Positions 38,391 to 49,193 of a stretch of DNA of 64,000 bases are shown here, one piece after another. Below the pieces are notes generated by a model. It was not told where the DNA came from, searched no databases, and was given only the letters and a program-made list of their open reading frames with translations. A program made the translations under genes and the position numbers. The DNA lies in NCBI RefSeq assembly GCF_022870885.1, contig NZ_CP091509.1:2418001-2482000 (forward strand). The letters run 5' to 3'. The DNA is from Neisseria dumasiana. GTDB taxonomy: Bacteria > Pseudomonadota > Gammaproteobacteria > Burkholderiales > Neisseriaceae. The number at the start of each line of letters is the position of its first letter. Positions within the stretch are counted from its first letter, which is position 1.

Positions 38391-41300
38391 ATGACAAACC
38401 ATAAGGATAACGAACACACCGTGCAAACCCCGCCGGCCGCACCTGCCGCAGATGCTGCCGGCACGGGGCCGTCTGAAAAAAAGCCCGCAAAAAGAAAATG
38501 GCTCAAAATTCTGGCCGTGCTGTTTGCCGTGGTATTGTTTCTGCTGACCGCCCTATTCGGCGCGGCAGTATGGCTGGTAAGCACCGAATCCGGCCTGCGT
38601 TACGGCCTGTATAACATTCCGTCGTGGTTCGGCGTCAACATCCAATCGAAAAACCTCAAAGGCACTGTATGGGAAGGCTTTACCGGCGACGGCTGGCGCA
38701 TCGAAACCGAAGGTGCCGACGTAGAAATCAGCGCCTTGACATTCGACTGGCAGCCGCAAGACCTCAAACAGAAAAAACTGCATATCCGCCAGATCATCGC
38801 GGGCGACATCAGCATTGTTACCAAACCCACTCCGCCGAAAGAAAAACAACCGCCGCAAGGGCTGCCTAAAAGCGTGAGCCTGCCGCTGGAAGTGCTGGTG
38901 GACAAACTGGAAACCGGCAAAATCAGCGTAGGCCCGCGTGCCGACAAACAAACGATGTATTTCAACCATCTGCTGGCTTCATACGGTTACGACCACCATC
39001 TGCACAGCCTGAAACTCACCGACATACAAACCCCGTGGAACCAAGCTTCGGGCAACGCATCTTTGGGCGTGAACAGCCCCTTCCCCATTCAGGCCGTTAT
39101 CAACGGCAGCGGCACATTGGATAACGAACACGCCGTTGCCGCCACACGCTTTTGGGGCAGCCTGCAAGACGTTGAAACCGATATCCGCATCGACGGCGAC
39201 AACGTGCGCCTGCACGCCACATCCGTGCTGCATCCTTTCGCCACCAAACTGAACGACAAAATCAAACTCGTGCAGGTAAAAGGCTTCAACATCAACCCGA
39301 GCGCGTTTTTGCCCTCGCTGCCCAAGGCCAAACTCGAATTTGACGCCACCATCGTGCCTTCTTTTGAAAAAGGCATCGGTTTGGAAGGTTCGATAGACTT
39401 GCTCAACAGCGCAGCCGCACCTGCCGATGCCCAAGGCATTCCGGTACGCAAACTGCTGTCGGGCTTTACCATCAACGATGAAGGACTGATCCGCATTCAA
39501 GATACCGAAGCCCAACTGATGAACAAAGGCACCGTAGGGCTGGCCGGTACCATCGATACCGCCAAACAAGAGCTTGCCCTCGCCGCCTCCCTGCGCGACA
39601 TCACCGCCGCCGACGTGGTCAAACAAAAACTCGACGGCAAATTAAACGGCACCATCAAAGTCGGCGGTGCATTCAACAACTTGGAAACCGGCTGGCAACT
39701 GAACACGGGCAACGCCCTTTCAGACGGCCTCATCCAAATGCACACCGACACCCGCAACGGCCAACAAACCCTGCAATTCAAACAAGTGCGCGTGCGGCCC
39801 GAAAACGGCGGCGAAATCAACGCCACAGGTTCGCTGGAGCTGTTTAAAAACCAAGCACTCAAACTCGACGTTGTCAGCAAAAACTTCAACCCCGGCAAAC
39901 TGAACGCACAATTTCCCACCGGAAGCGTAAACGGCACCATCAACGTAAACGGCGAAATCACCCATCAAAAATACAGCGGCAAAATGCAGTTCGGCCCCAG
40001 CACCCTTTCCGGCGTACCGCTCAAAGGCAGTGCCGATGTCGTTTATGAAAAAGCCCACCTCTCGCGCGCCGTGGCCGATATCCTGTTGGGTAACAACAGC
40101 ATCAAAACCAACGGCAGCTTCGGCAAACAAGGCGACCGCCTGAACGTGGACATCAACGCCCCCGATTTGAGCCGCTTCGGTTTCGGATTAAGCGGATTGG
40201 TAACCGCCAAAGGCTATATCGCCGGCGACCCCGCCAAACTCGAAGCCGATCTGGTCGGACAAGCCCGCAGCCTGCGCGTTGCCGATGCCGTACAAATCAA
40301 CGACCTCAACTTCAAACTGCAAGGCTCGCCCGATTACAGCCGCCCCTTAAACGTCGAACTCAAAGGCAACCGCATCAGCATACTCGGCGGCGGCTCGCCC
40401 ACCGTGATCGATGCCGTCGATTTATCCGTTAACGGCACGGGTTTGAGCCACCGCATCCGCGGCGGCGGCAATATGTCGCTGGGCGGCAAACCCTACACCC
40501 TTGCCGTCGATGCCAACGGCGGCTTAGACAACAAACAACAATGGAAAGGCACGCTCAGCGTGCTGGATATCGGCGGCGCATTCAATCTCAAGCTGCAAAA
40601 CCGCATGAACCTTGAGGCCGGCGCCGAACGCGTTGTGATGAGTGCGGCACGCTGGGCGGCTATGGGCGGCAGCCTGAATATGGAAAACTTTGTTTGGGAC
40701 AAGAGAAACGGCATCACCACCAAAGGCAACGCCGTCAATCTCGATATGTCGCAACTGCATAATTTCTACACCCCGCCCGTGAAACACAATCTCGTTTTGG
40801 CCGGCGACTGGGATTTGTCGTACAGCCAAAACGCCCGCGGCTATCTCAACATCCGCCGCCAAAGCGGCGACGTAGAACTGCCCTACCGTAAACAGATGCT
40901 TGGTTTGGGCGCATTGTCGCTCAACACCACTTTCCAAAACGGCCGCATCGACAGCAAACTGAACGGCGTAACCGGCTACGGAAAAATCGACGGCAATGTC
41001 GTGATCAGCCAGCAGTTTGGTAACGACATCAAACTCGCGCCCATCAACGGCAAAATCAGCATCGGTGCGCCCAATCTCGAAGCCTTCCGCAACTTCCTGC
41101 CCGTAGGCCAAACCCTGAGCGGCAATTTGGAAGGCGTAGCCACCATAGGCGGGCGTGTCGGCCAACCGCAATTTAACGGTGCGCTCAACGGCAACGACCT
41201 TTATTACCGCAATCAAGATTTGGGCTTGATACTCGATCAAGGCGTATTGCGCTCGCGCATTCAAGGCCAATCGTGGCTGATCGACAGCCTGCGCTTCCAC

Positions 41301-42302
41301 CGTGGCGGCACCGTCGAACTGAAAGGCACGGTCGGCCTAAACAACGCCGAACCTAATGTTAATGTCGACATCTTATTCAACCAATACCATGCGCTCGACA
41401 AAGCCAACCGCCGCCTGACCCTCAGCGGCAATGCCAAAATGCTCTATACCGAAGCCAACGGCATTATCCTAACCGGCGCACTTAAGGCAGACTCGGGCCG
41501 CTTCGGCCTGCAAAAATCCGGCATGCCCACTCTGGATGAAGACGTGGTGGTGCTGGGCGAGGTAGAAAAACCAAAAACCACACCCACGCCCATCAGCATG
41601 AATCTCGTGCTAGACCTCAACAACAACCTGCGCTTTACCGGCGAAGGTTTAGACGTTACCCTAGGCGGCCAACTCAACCTGACCGCCAAACCGGGAGAAG
41701 CCGTTCAGGGCGTAGGCACGGTTAACGTGATCAAAGGCCGCTACAAAGCCTACGGTCAAGACCTCGACATCACCAAAGGCCAAATTTCCTTCGTCGGCCC
41801 GCTGACCTCTCCCAACCTCAACATCCGCGCCGAACGCCGCTTGTCTGCCGTCGGCGCCGGTGTAGAAGTGCTCGGCAGCCTCAACAACCCGCGCATTTCA
41901 CTCGTAACTAACGAAGCCATGAGTGAAAAAGACAAATTGTCGTGGTTGATTCTCAACCGCGCCAGCAGCGGCAGCGACAGCGACGAAGCCGCCCTTTCCG
42001 CCGCCGCCGGTGCATTTCTCGCAGGCCGCGTCAACGACAAACTCGGCTTGGTTGACGACTTCGGCTTTACCAGCAAACGCAGCCGCAACGCCCAAACCGG
42101 CGAACTCAACGCCGCCGAACAGGTGCTTACCGTAGGCAAACAGCTCACCAACAATCTCTACTTGGGCTACGAATACGGCATCAACAGCACCACCCAATCG
42201 GTGAAACTGGTTTACCAGCTTACCCGCGCCATTCAGGCCGTAGCCCGCGTAGGCAGCCTCTCGTGGGGAGGCGAGGTCAAATACAGCATACGTTTCGATT
42301 AA
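38391..42302 (+). CDS. tamB: Translocation and assembly module protein TamB
   Basis: 1303 residues. A cytoplasmic proline-rich start, one membrane helix at about 40-65 (WLKILAVLFAVVLFLLTALF), then a very long beta-repeat body of the AsmA/TamB type and the C-terminal DUF490 domain (GTVNVIKGRYKAYGQDLDIT, NNLYLGYEYGINSTTQ). TamB spans the periplasm as a hydrophobic groove and is thought to carry lipids or assist autotransporter insertion with TamA. Placement after tamA is the usual order. Confidence 0.92.
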   Translation: MTNHKDNEHTVQTPPAAPAADAAGTGPSEKKPAKRKWLKILAVLFAVVLFLLTALFGAAVWLVSTESGLRYGLYNIPSWFGVNIQSKNLKGTVWEGFTGDGWRIETEGADVEISALTFDWQPQDLKQKKLHIRQIIAGDISIVTKPTPPKEKQPPQGLPKSVSLPLEVLVDKLETGKISVGPRADKQTMYFNHLLASYGYDHHLHSLKLTDIQTPWNQASGNASLGVNSPFPIQAVINGSGTLDNEHAVAATRFWGSLQDVETDIRIDGDNVRLHATSVLHPFATKLNDKIKLVQVKGFNINPSAFLPSLPKAKLEFDATIVPSFEKGIGLEGSIDLLNSAAAPADAQGIPVRKLLSGFTINDEGLIRIQDTEAQLMNKGTVGLAGTIDTAKQELALAASLRDITAADVVKQKLDGKLNGTIKVGGAFNNLETGWQLNTGNALSDGLIQMHTDTRNGQQTLQFKQVRVRPENGGEINATGSLELFKNQALKLDVVSKNFNPGKLNAQFPTGSVNGTINVNGEITHQKYSGKMQFGPSTLSGVPLKGSADVVYEKAHLSRAVADILLGNNSIKTNGSFGKQGDRLNVDINAPDLSRFGFGLSGLVTAKGYIAGDPAKLEADLVGQARSLRVADAVQINDLNFKLQGSPDYSRPLNVELKGNRISILGGGSPTVIDAVDLSVNGTGLSHRIRGGGNMSLGGKPYTLAVDANGGLDNKQQWKGTLSVLDIGGAFNLKLQNRMNLEAGAERVVMSAARWAAMGGSLNMENFVWDKRNGITTKGNAVNLDMSQLHNFYTPPVKHNLVLAGDWDLSYSQNARGYLNIRRQSGDVELPYRKQMLGLGALSLNTTFQNGRIDSKLNGVTGYGKIDGNVVISQQFGNDIKLAPINGKISIGAPNLEAFRNFLPVGQTLSGNLEGVATIGGRVGQPQFNGALNGNDLYYRNQDLGLILDQGVLRSRIQGQSWLIDSLRFHRGGTVELKGTVGLNNAEPNVNVDILFNQYHALDKANRRLTLSGNAKMLYTEANGIILTGALKADSGRFGLQKSGMPTLDEDVVVLGEVEKPKTTPTPISMNLVLDLNNNLRFTGEGLDVTLGGQLNLTAKPGEAVQGVGTVNVIKGRYKAYGQDLDITKGQISFVGPLTSPNLNIRAERRLSAVGAGVEVLGSLNNPRISLVTNEAMSEKDKLSWLILNRASSGSDSDEAALSAAAGAFLAGRVNDKLGLVDDFGFTSKRSRNAQTGELNAAEQVLTVGKQLTNNLYLGYEYGINSTTQSVKLVYQLTRAIQAVARVGSLSWGGEVKYSIRFD

Positions 42303-42310
42303 ACACCGGC

Positions 42311-42344
42311 AGGCCGTCTGAAAGCACTTTTTCAGACGGCCTGA
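42311..42344. terminator. Inverted uptake-sequence hairpin after tamB
   Basis: CAGGCCGTCTGAAA, loop, TTTCAGACGGCCTG, 10 bases after the tamB stop. Confidence 0.75.
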
Positions 42345-42466
42345 GATCTTTTCCCCCAATATATTAAGCCGGCCAGCCCTTGCCCGCCTTGTATGGCAGG
42401 TAAGGCGTGATAAAGCGATACACAACGGCGCAACCGCATACAGTGATGCCCGCCCCACCTATAAGC

Positions 42467-42498
42467 ATGCCGTCTGAAAAGCCGCTTTGATGTATAAT
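42467..42498 (+). promoter_or_regulatory. Possible purB promoter with AT-type uptake sequence
   Basis: TATAAT at 42493-42498 is a perfect -10 hexamer 65 bases upstream of purB. An ATGCCGTCTGAA uptake sequence (AT dialect) occupies 42467-42478, where the -35 would be; no good TTGACA is seen, so the promoter call is weak. Confidence 0.35.
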
Positions 42499-42529
42499 TG
42501 CCGCCGGTTTCAATCCCCAAGCCGCATAA

Positions 42530-43933
<1,404 letters not shown>

Positions 43934-43952
43934 TTAAGGCGTTTGAAATAAC

Positions 43953-43985
43953 AACAGGCCGTCTGAACATTTCAGACGGCCTGTT
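43953..43985. terminator. Inverted uptake-sequence hairpin after purB
   Basis: AACAGGCCGTCTGAA, loop CAT, and the inverse TTCAGACGGCCTGTT: a 15-base-pair stem 20 bases after purB and 12 bases before the terminal CRISPR repeat. Confidence 0.8.
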
Positions 43986-43997
43986 GTGTTTTTAGAC

Positions 43998-44494
43998 GGT
44001 TTAATACACAGCCACGCGAAGGTGGCTGAGTGGTATCCGTGCCGTTTCTTCTCTTGCACGTTTCAACACACAGCCACGTGAAGGTGGCTGACAAGTGGGA
44101 CGCGCGGTAAACATGATGTTGGAGATGTTTCAACACACAGCCACGCGAAGGTGGCTGATTGCCAACGGCCTGAAACCGACTACCGTTTAAGGGGTTTCAA
44201 CACACAGCCACGCGAAGGTGGCTGAGTTGTGGCACGCAAACAATTCTGACGGGCGGGGTTGTTTCAACACACAGCCACGCGAAGGTGGCTGATGGATTTT
44301 CGGATAAATCAGCTTAAAATTACACATGTTTCAACACACAGCCACGCGAAGGTGGCTGATTGTTAACACTTGCACTTTTCCAATATCTTAACAGTTTCAA
44401 CACACAGCCACGCGAAGGTGGCTGAGTGTAGTAATTATCCTACGTGTAAGTACGCTGCTGATGTTTCAACACACAGCCACGCGAAGGTGGCTGA
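43998..44494 (-). CRISPR. CRISPR array 1: 8 repeats, 7 spacers, type I-C-like
   Basis: 32-base repeats starting at 43998, 44060, 44127, 44194, 44261, 44328, 44394 and 44463. In plus orientation each begins GTTTCAACACACAGCC and ends GAAGGTGGCTGA; the stem is AGCCAC/GTGGCT. Spacers are 30, 35, 35, 35, 35, 34 and 37 bases. The repeat ends in GTTGAAAC on the minus strand, the usual 3' end for type I-C, so transcription should run on the minus strand. The repeat at 43998 has three changes near its start and the one at 44060 has one, as expected for the leader-distal end. No cas gene is adjacent; the cas operon is about 6.6 kb away and carries a different repeat version. Confidence 0.95.
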
Positions 44495-44697
44495 AGCCCT
44501 TTCCCCATCCCTTGTGTCACGCAGCTTCAAGTCATCATCTGCGCTAAACAGGTTGTAAAAAGGCCATGCCGAACTATATCACGGCTTATGCACTGGCAAC
44601 GGTTTGAATCGCCAAACAAAAATACTTCGCTAATCTCGGTGTGTTTTGATGTGAACCGCAGGTTGGCGCGATATAGCCGTTTTCAGACGGCATCACT
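44495..44697 (-). other. Flank of array 1 where a leader is expected
   Basis: About 200 bases on the leader-proximal side. By eye it shares no clear sequence with the leader of array 2 and has no boxA motif. No gene is seen. It may be a decayed or different leader. Confidence 0.4.
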
Positions 44698-44822
44698 CTA
44701 TAGTACATCGGTCATACTCGGGCTTGGCCCGAGTATCGCCTAAATTTGCTGAAAATCGAGATACTCGGGTCAAGCCCGAGTATGAAGGTTTTGTTATTAA
44801 ACTTAAGTGGATTAACTATATA
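44698..44822. repeat. REP-like inverted pair nested between CTATAGT ends
   Basis: The REP-like pair occupies 44710-44785 (GTCATACTCGGGCTTGGCCC and its inverse). It is bounded by CTATAGT at 44698 and ACTATATAG near 44814-44822, and the right side contains AGTGGATTAA, part of the Correia-element end. It may be a nested or composite miniature element. Confidence 0.5.
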
Positions 44823-44837
44823 GTTGCCAAACGAATC

Positions 44838-44854
44838 GAGACCTTTGCAAAACC
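44838..44854. repeat. Isolated IS-end-like motif
   Basis: GAGACCTTTGCAAAACC, the same end motif as at 28292. No transposase is nearby. Confidence 0.5.
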
Positions 44855-44877
44855 TTGCGTCTGCGGCTTTTAGAGTG

Positions 44878-44910
44878 AAGGCCGTCTGAAAAGCGGTTTT
44901 CAGACGGCCT
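44878..44910. terminator. Inverted uptake-sequence hairpin downstream of the RTX gene
   Basis: AAGGCCGTCTGAAAA, short loop and inverse, 26 bases after the RTX stop on the minus strand. Confidence 0.75.
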
Positions 44911-44935
44911 CTATCCAAGCTAAGCGGAAATAAGG

Positions 44936-47008
44936 TTAGATTAACGGGGTGGCGGTTTCATCGGATAAAGCCGACACGGGTGCATTCTGATAAGCATATT
45001 CGGCTTTTGCAGGCGGAGCGGCTTGTTTGCCGGCTTCGGCATTACCGAGAACGGCCTCGAGTTTGCTGTTGATTCTGCTTTCGAGCAAATCGTGGCTCAC
45101 GGTTTCGGTATCGAATGCGAATAATTTGACGGATACGTTTTTTTCACGGTTCAGCTGCCGCTTTATTTCTAATGTATCTGCGCTGTCCTTGAAGCCGATA
45201 ACCCAGTCGGTTTGCCCGCCTGCGGCATAGGTGATTTTTTTGAATGTGAGGTCTTCGGGGGTGATGCCTTTGTCGAAGCGCACGATATTGTTGCCTTGTG
45301 CGTCGATCAGGGTATCTCTGCCGCCGTCTTTGCCGAAAACGTAGGTATCGTTACCGGCTCCGCCATACAGCGTGTCGTTGCCTTTGCCGCCGTTTAGGGT
45401 GTCGTTGCCCTGCAAGCCGTGCAGCAGGTCGTTGCCGTTGCCGCCGATAAGCAGATTGCCGTTTACGTCGCCGAAGAGCATGCGGTCGCCGGTGTCGGGC
45501 AGGTCGCGCAGGGCGAATTTGATGGTGTGGGTGGCGTCGTCGCTGAGTGTGCGGTCGGGATAATAAGAATGGAAGGAGAATTGTATTTCGGCTTCCTGGA
45601 TGCCTTTGTTGGGGATGAAAACCAAATCTTCGCTGTCGGAAACGTGGAAAATATCCGATTTAACCCATTGGCGGATGCTGCCGTCTGAAGACATATACGC
45701 CAAGCGGCCTCCGGTGATTTTTTGGATATCGTAGCTGTGTTCGGGATGGGCATTGTTTGCGCCTACGCCGAAATCGGCGGCACTCAAGCGGTAGGCGTTG
45801 TTGTTGTCGATGGTCAGGGTTTTGACATTGCCCTGTATGCCGATGATGTCTTGCAATGCCCACGGCTTGTAAGAACCTGTATCGAAAACAAAATTTTGAA
45901 TGGCGGCATCATCGCTGTGGGCATTTTGGTTGTGGATAAGCAAAACGTCGCGGGTGCCTTTGATGCCGACTTTCCACACGTTGTCGATACTGCCGCTCGG
46001 CAATACATCTGCTTTGATTTCTAAATCTTGCGGGCGTAAACCTGCGCCGAAACGTACGGTGTTTTCGCCTTCGGGATCGTCAAGGGTTTCGATACCGGGA
46101 ATGCGGTAATCGATAATGGTGTCGATGCCGTAGCCTTTGGTGAAAAAATAGGTGTCGTTGCCTTTGCCGCCGTATAGGGTGTCGTTGCCTTTGCCGCCGT
46201 CTAAGTAGTCATCGCCGTCGTTGCTGTCGCGCCAGTAAAGTCTGCCTTGGGCATTTTTTTCGGGGCGGGCATAAGTGCCGCCGATCAGCCGGTCGTTGCC
46301 TGTGCCGCCGTATAGTCTGTCGCTGCCGTCACCGCCGCGAACGTCGTCGTTGCCGCCTCTGCCGTCAATCACGTCGTTACCGCCGCCGCCGCGCAGCAGG
46401 TTGGTTTGGGCATTGCCGGTGAGTTTGTTGTTGCCGCTGTTGCCCGTGGCTCTTGCGGCCTTCTCGCCGGTTAGGGTGAGGTTTTCGATATGTTCGGACA
46501 GGGTGTAATCGGTGCTGCTGAATACGCTGTCGGTGCCTTGTCCGGCAAATTCAACGATTTTGTCGTTACGGTTGTCCACTTGGTAAACGTCGTGTCCGTT
46601 GCCGCCGAACATCACATCGGCTCCGCTGCCGCCGTCCAAATAATCGTTGCCGCCGTTGCCGTAAAGATAATCGCGGCCGCCGCCGCCCACCAAACGGTTG
46701 CGGTTTTCATTGCCGATAATCACGTTGCCCGCATCATTGCCGAAACCGTTGAGCGCGGTTTTGCCTACCAAAGAAAGATTTTCAACATTTTGCGGCAATG
46801 TGTAATGAACGGTGCTGTACACGGTATCGGTGCCTTGATCGGGTTTCTCGATCACGCGGTCGCCGGGGTGGGTAACGCGGAAAAAGTTGTTGCTTTCATC
46901 TCCGTACATCACACGGGGAGAACGGGCGGCAGATTCTGCTTTCAACGCCGATGCGCCGGCTTGGCCGTCTGTTGCGGTGCCTGAGGCCCGATTTTGTTTG
47001 CTGCTCAT
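44936..47008 (-). CDS. RTX-type calcium-binding repeat protein, probably type I secreted
   Basis: 690 residues, acidic, without a signal peptide. Three groups of glycine-rich nonapeptide repeats (GGxGxDxUx) are seen: about residues 110-150, 190-290 (with GGGGNDVIDGRGGNDDVRGG) and 520-560 (with GGNGNDLLHGLQGNDTLNGG). In the presence of calcium these fold as parallel beta-rolls. The parts between have no recognised enzyme motif, so a toxin, adhesin or surface-layer role cannot be chosen. No type I secretion ABC transporter or membrane fusion gene is in the window. The ATG at 47008 has GGAAG upstream. Confidence 0.82.
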   Translation of the reverse strand: MSSKQNRASGTATDGQAGASALKAESAARSPRVMYGDESNNFFRVTHPGDRVIEKPDQGTDTVYSTVHYTLPQNVENLSLVGKTALNGFGNDAGNVIIGNENRNRLVGGGGRDYLYGNGGNDYLDGGSGADVMFGGNGHDVYQVDNRNDKIVEFAGQGTDSVFSSTDYTLSEHIENLTLTGEKAARATGNSGNNKLTGNAQTNLLRGGGGNDVIDGRGGNDDVRGGDGSDRLYGGTGNDRLIGGTYARPEKNAQGRLYWRDSNDGDDYLDGGKGNDTLYGGKGNDTYFFTKGYGIDTIIDYRIPGIETLDDPEGENTVRFGAGLRPQDLEIKADVLPSGSIDNVWKVGIKGTRDVLLIHNQNAHSDDAAIQNFVFDTGSYKPWALQDIIGIQGNVKTLTIDNNNAYRLSAADFGVGANNAHPEHSYDIQKITGGRLAYMSSDGSIRQWVKSDIFHVSDSEDLVFIPNKGIQEAEIQFSFHSYYPDRTLSDDATHTIKFALRDLPDTGDRMLFGDVNGNLLIGGNGNDLLHGLQGNDTLNGGKGNDTLYGGAGNDTYVFGKDGGRDTLIDAQGNNIVRFDKGITPEDLTFKKITYAAGGQTDWVIGFKDSADTLEIKRQLNREKNVSVKLFAFDTETVSHDLLESRINSKLEAVLGNAEAGKQAAPPAKAEYAYQNAPVSALSDETATPLI

Positions 47009-47638
47009 GATAACTTCCTTATCAAAAAATCAAGACAAATAATCATTCATGAGTCGAGACGCACCCTATGGTTTGGTGCAACGCACCTTAAAAAATATTA
47101 ATATTGAATATATTTATGTTGTTATTATAATGTATAAATAATTGTAATTATAAATAATTTTTATTATTTATTTTCAAATAATAATACAAACGGATAAAGG
47201 CGTTTGCACGCACCCAATGCAGACGCGGTTCAAAGCGCAGCAGCATGGTCGGCGGGCAACGCACAACGCAGAAATGCGCCGAACATGGCGGTTTTGCAAA
47301 AGTCTCAAACTGATTGTGCAGGCTGATGGGAATGTTTTTTCAGACGGCCTTTGTTCAAATTCTCTGCTTTTTCAATTCCAAAGCGGGCAAAAGCGTGATT
47401 TTTGTAGCCCGTTTCGTGAAGTTAGGCATGTTTTGTCATAAAATACCCGAAAATCAACCGTGCCAAACAATCGCTGTGGCCAAGACAGCCAAGCAACCCC
47501 GACTTGAGTGCAAGCCGTCGATAACGCCGTTCAAGACTGACTTTTCGGCCAAAGGGGCGTAAAGTTGCATCATCAAGGTTTTTTTGGCAGTTAACCATCT
47601 CATAACCATTGTGTTCTTTCTCCTCGGGAGCGCCCAAA
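47009..47638. other. Long A+T-rich intergenic region with IS-end-like motif
   Basis: 630 bases between the divergent RTX and thiP-type genes. 47080-47200 is extremely A+T-rich, as expected for the RTX promoter. GGTTTTGCAAAAGTCTC at 47290-47306 is another copy of the IS-end-like motif. The bases left of it (47220-47289) resemble 17711-17750 in part. No gene can be supported and no thiamine riboswitch was found. Confidence 0.5.
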
Positions 47639-49180
47639 ATGACGGCTGTCCGCGCCTTCTTATCAACCTGCCTGTTGGCCTTGCTGCCGCTCGGCTTTCT
47701 TGCCGTGATGGTGGTTGCGCCTTTGCTGGCTTTGGCGTTTTACGAAAACCAAGGGTTGGTGTGGCAGGTATTGCAAGACGAATACATTCAGATGCGTATC
47801 GGTTGGACAACGCTTCAGGCGGCTCTTACCTGCCTGTTCACGCTGCTGCTGGGCGTGCCTGTGGCTTGGACGCTGGCCCGTTTGGAATTTCGCGGAAGAA
47901 GATGGATTCTGCGGCTGCTGATGCTGCCTTTCGTGATGCCCACACTGGTGGCCGGCATGGGCGTGTTGGCTTTGTTCGGGCCGCACGGGTTGCTGTGGGC
48001 AGGCTGGGAAGACACGCCTTACCTGCTGCTGTACGGCAATGTTTTTTTCAACCTTCCCGTGCTCATCCGCGCCGCTTACCAAGGCTTTCTGCAAGTACCC
48101 GCCGCACGCCTTGAAACAGCCCGAACACTCGGTGCGGGCACATGGCAGCGTTTTTGGCATGTTGAACGCCCCGTGCTGCAACCTTGGCTCGCAGGCGGCA
48201 TGTGTTTGGTGTTTTTATACTGTTTTTCAGGCTTCGGACTGGCCTTGCTGCTCGGCGGCAACCGCTACGCCACCATAGAAGTCGAAATCTACCAACTGAT
48301 CGCCTACGAACTGGATACGGCCACCGCTTCCGTGCTGGTTTGGCTGGTATTCCTCATCACCGCACTGGCCGGCATCGCCTACGCTTGGCTAAGCCGCCGA
48401 ACCGCCTCCGGCAAAAACATCCGCCCGCTGACGCCGGAACCGCCGCGCACCCGCACCCAAAAAACCATGTTGGCCGCCACACTCGCCCTGCTGGGCTTAT
48501 GCTGTGCCTTACCGCTGTTGGCCGTGTGTTTTCAGGCGGCATCGGCCGGCGCTTCATGGCAGGTTTGGCAGGAAGCCGACACCCTTGCCGCCGCATGGAA
48601 CACCCTGCGATTTACCTTTTCGGCCATGCTCGCCGCCATACTGCTCGGCATCCTCCACGCCGCACTCGCGCGCCGCGTTGTGTGGATACGCGGATTAACC
48701 TTTCTGCCGTTTATGGTATCGCCCGTATGCGTAGCATTCGGCCTGCTGCTGCTTTATCCCGAATGGACAGCCTCTCTGCCCCTGCTCATCGCCACCTACG
48801 CCCTGCTGGCCTACCCCTTTATCACCAAAGACATACTGGCCGCATGGGACGCCCTCCCCCCCAACTATACCGCCGCCGCACGCAGCATGGGCGCAAACCC
48901 CTTTCAGACGGCCCTTTACGTTACCGCCCCCCTGCTGCTGCCTTCCCTCCGCCGCGGCCTTACCCTCGCCGCCGCCACCTGCGTGGGCGAATTTGCCGCC
49001 ACCCTGTTTTTATCCCGCCCCGAATGGCAAACCCTTACCACCCTCATTTACCGCTATCTCGGCACGGCCGGCAGCGACAACCACGACCGCGCTATGGTAC
49101 TGACCGCCATCCTGATGTTGCTCGCCTTTATCGTCTTCCTACTGCTCGACTCGACAGAAAAGAAACAACAGGCCGTCTGA
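47639..49180 (+). CDS. thiP: ABC transporter permease, ThiP-like (two fused membrane domains)
   Basis: 513 residues from ATG 47639 (GGGAG upstream). About twelve hydrophobic segments in two homologous halves, each with an inner-membrane EAA-type loop (AARLETARTLGAGTWQRFW and NYTAAARSMGANPFQTALY). Fused permeases of this size are found in thiamine (ThiP) and ferric-iron (FbpB) importers. The C-terminal EFAATLFLSRPEWQTLTTLI fits ThiP-like proteins in Neisseria. The ATPase gene follows after 13 bases with an uptake sequence between. No periplasmic binding protein is adjacent, so the substrate remains open. Confidence 0.78.
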   Translation: MTAVRAFLSTCLLALLPLGFLAVMVVAPLLALAFYENQGLVWQVLQDEYIQMRIGWTTLQAALTCLFTLLLGVPVAWTLARLEFRGRRWILRLLMLPFVMPTLVAGMGVLALFGPHGLLWAGWEDTPYLLLYGNVFFNLPVLIRAAYQGFLQVPAARLETARTLGAGTWQRFWHVERPVLQPWLAGGMCLVFLYCFSGFGLALLLGGNRYATIEVEIYQLIAYELDTATASVLVWLVFLITALAGIAYAWLSRRTASGKNIRPLTPEPPRTRTQKTMLAATLALLGLCCALPLLAVCFQAASAGASWQVWQEADTLAAAWNTLRFTFSAMLAAILLGILHAALARRVVWIRGLTFLPFMVSPVCVAFGLLLLYPEWTASLPLLIATYALLAYPFITKDILAAWDALPPNYTAAARSMGANPFQTALYVTAPLLLPSLRRGLTLAAATCVGEFAATLFLSRPEWQTLTTLIYRYLGTAGSDNHDRAMVLTAILMLLAFIVFLLLDSTEKKQQAV

Positions 49181-49193
49181 AAAAGGAAAACCC

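Noticed and set aside
42364..42468. A 34-residue hydrophobic frame on the minus strand (MLIGGAGITVCGCAVVYRF)
   Set aside because: It could be a small membrane peptide, but there is no ribosome-binding site and its start lies in an uptake sequence. Not supported without conservation data.
44495..44553. A possible ninth repeat of array 1 near 44522 (GCTTCAAGTCATC)
   Set aside because: Only the first seven bases resemble the repeat; the hairpin is absent.
47438..47638. Thiamine (TPP) riboswitch upstream of the thiP-like gene
   Set aside because: I looked for the CTGAGA and GAACCTGAT-type core elements and found none.
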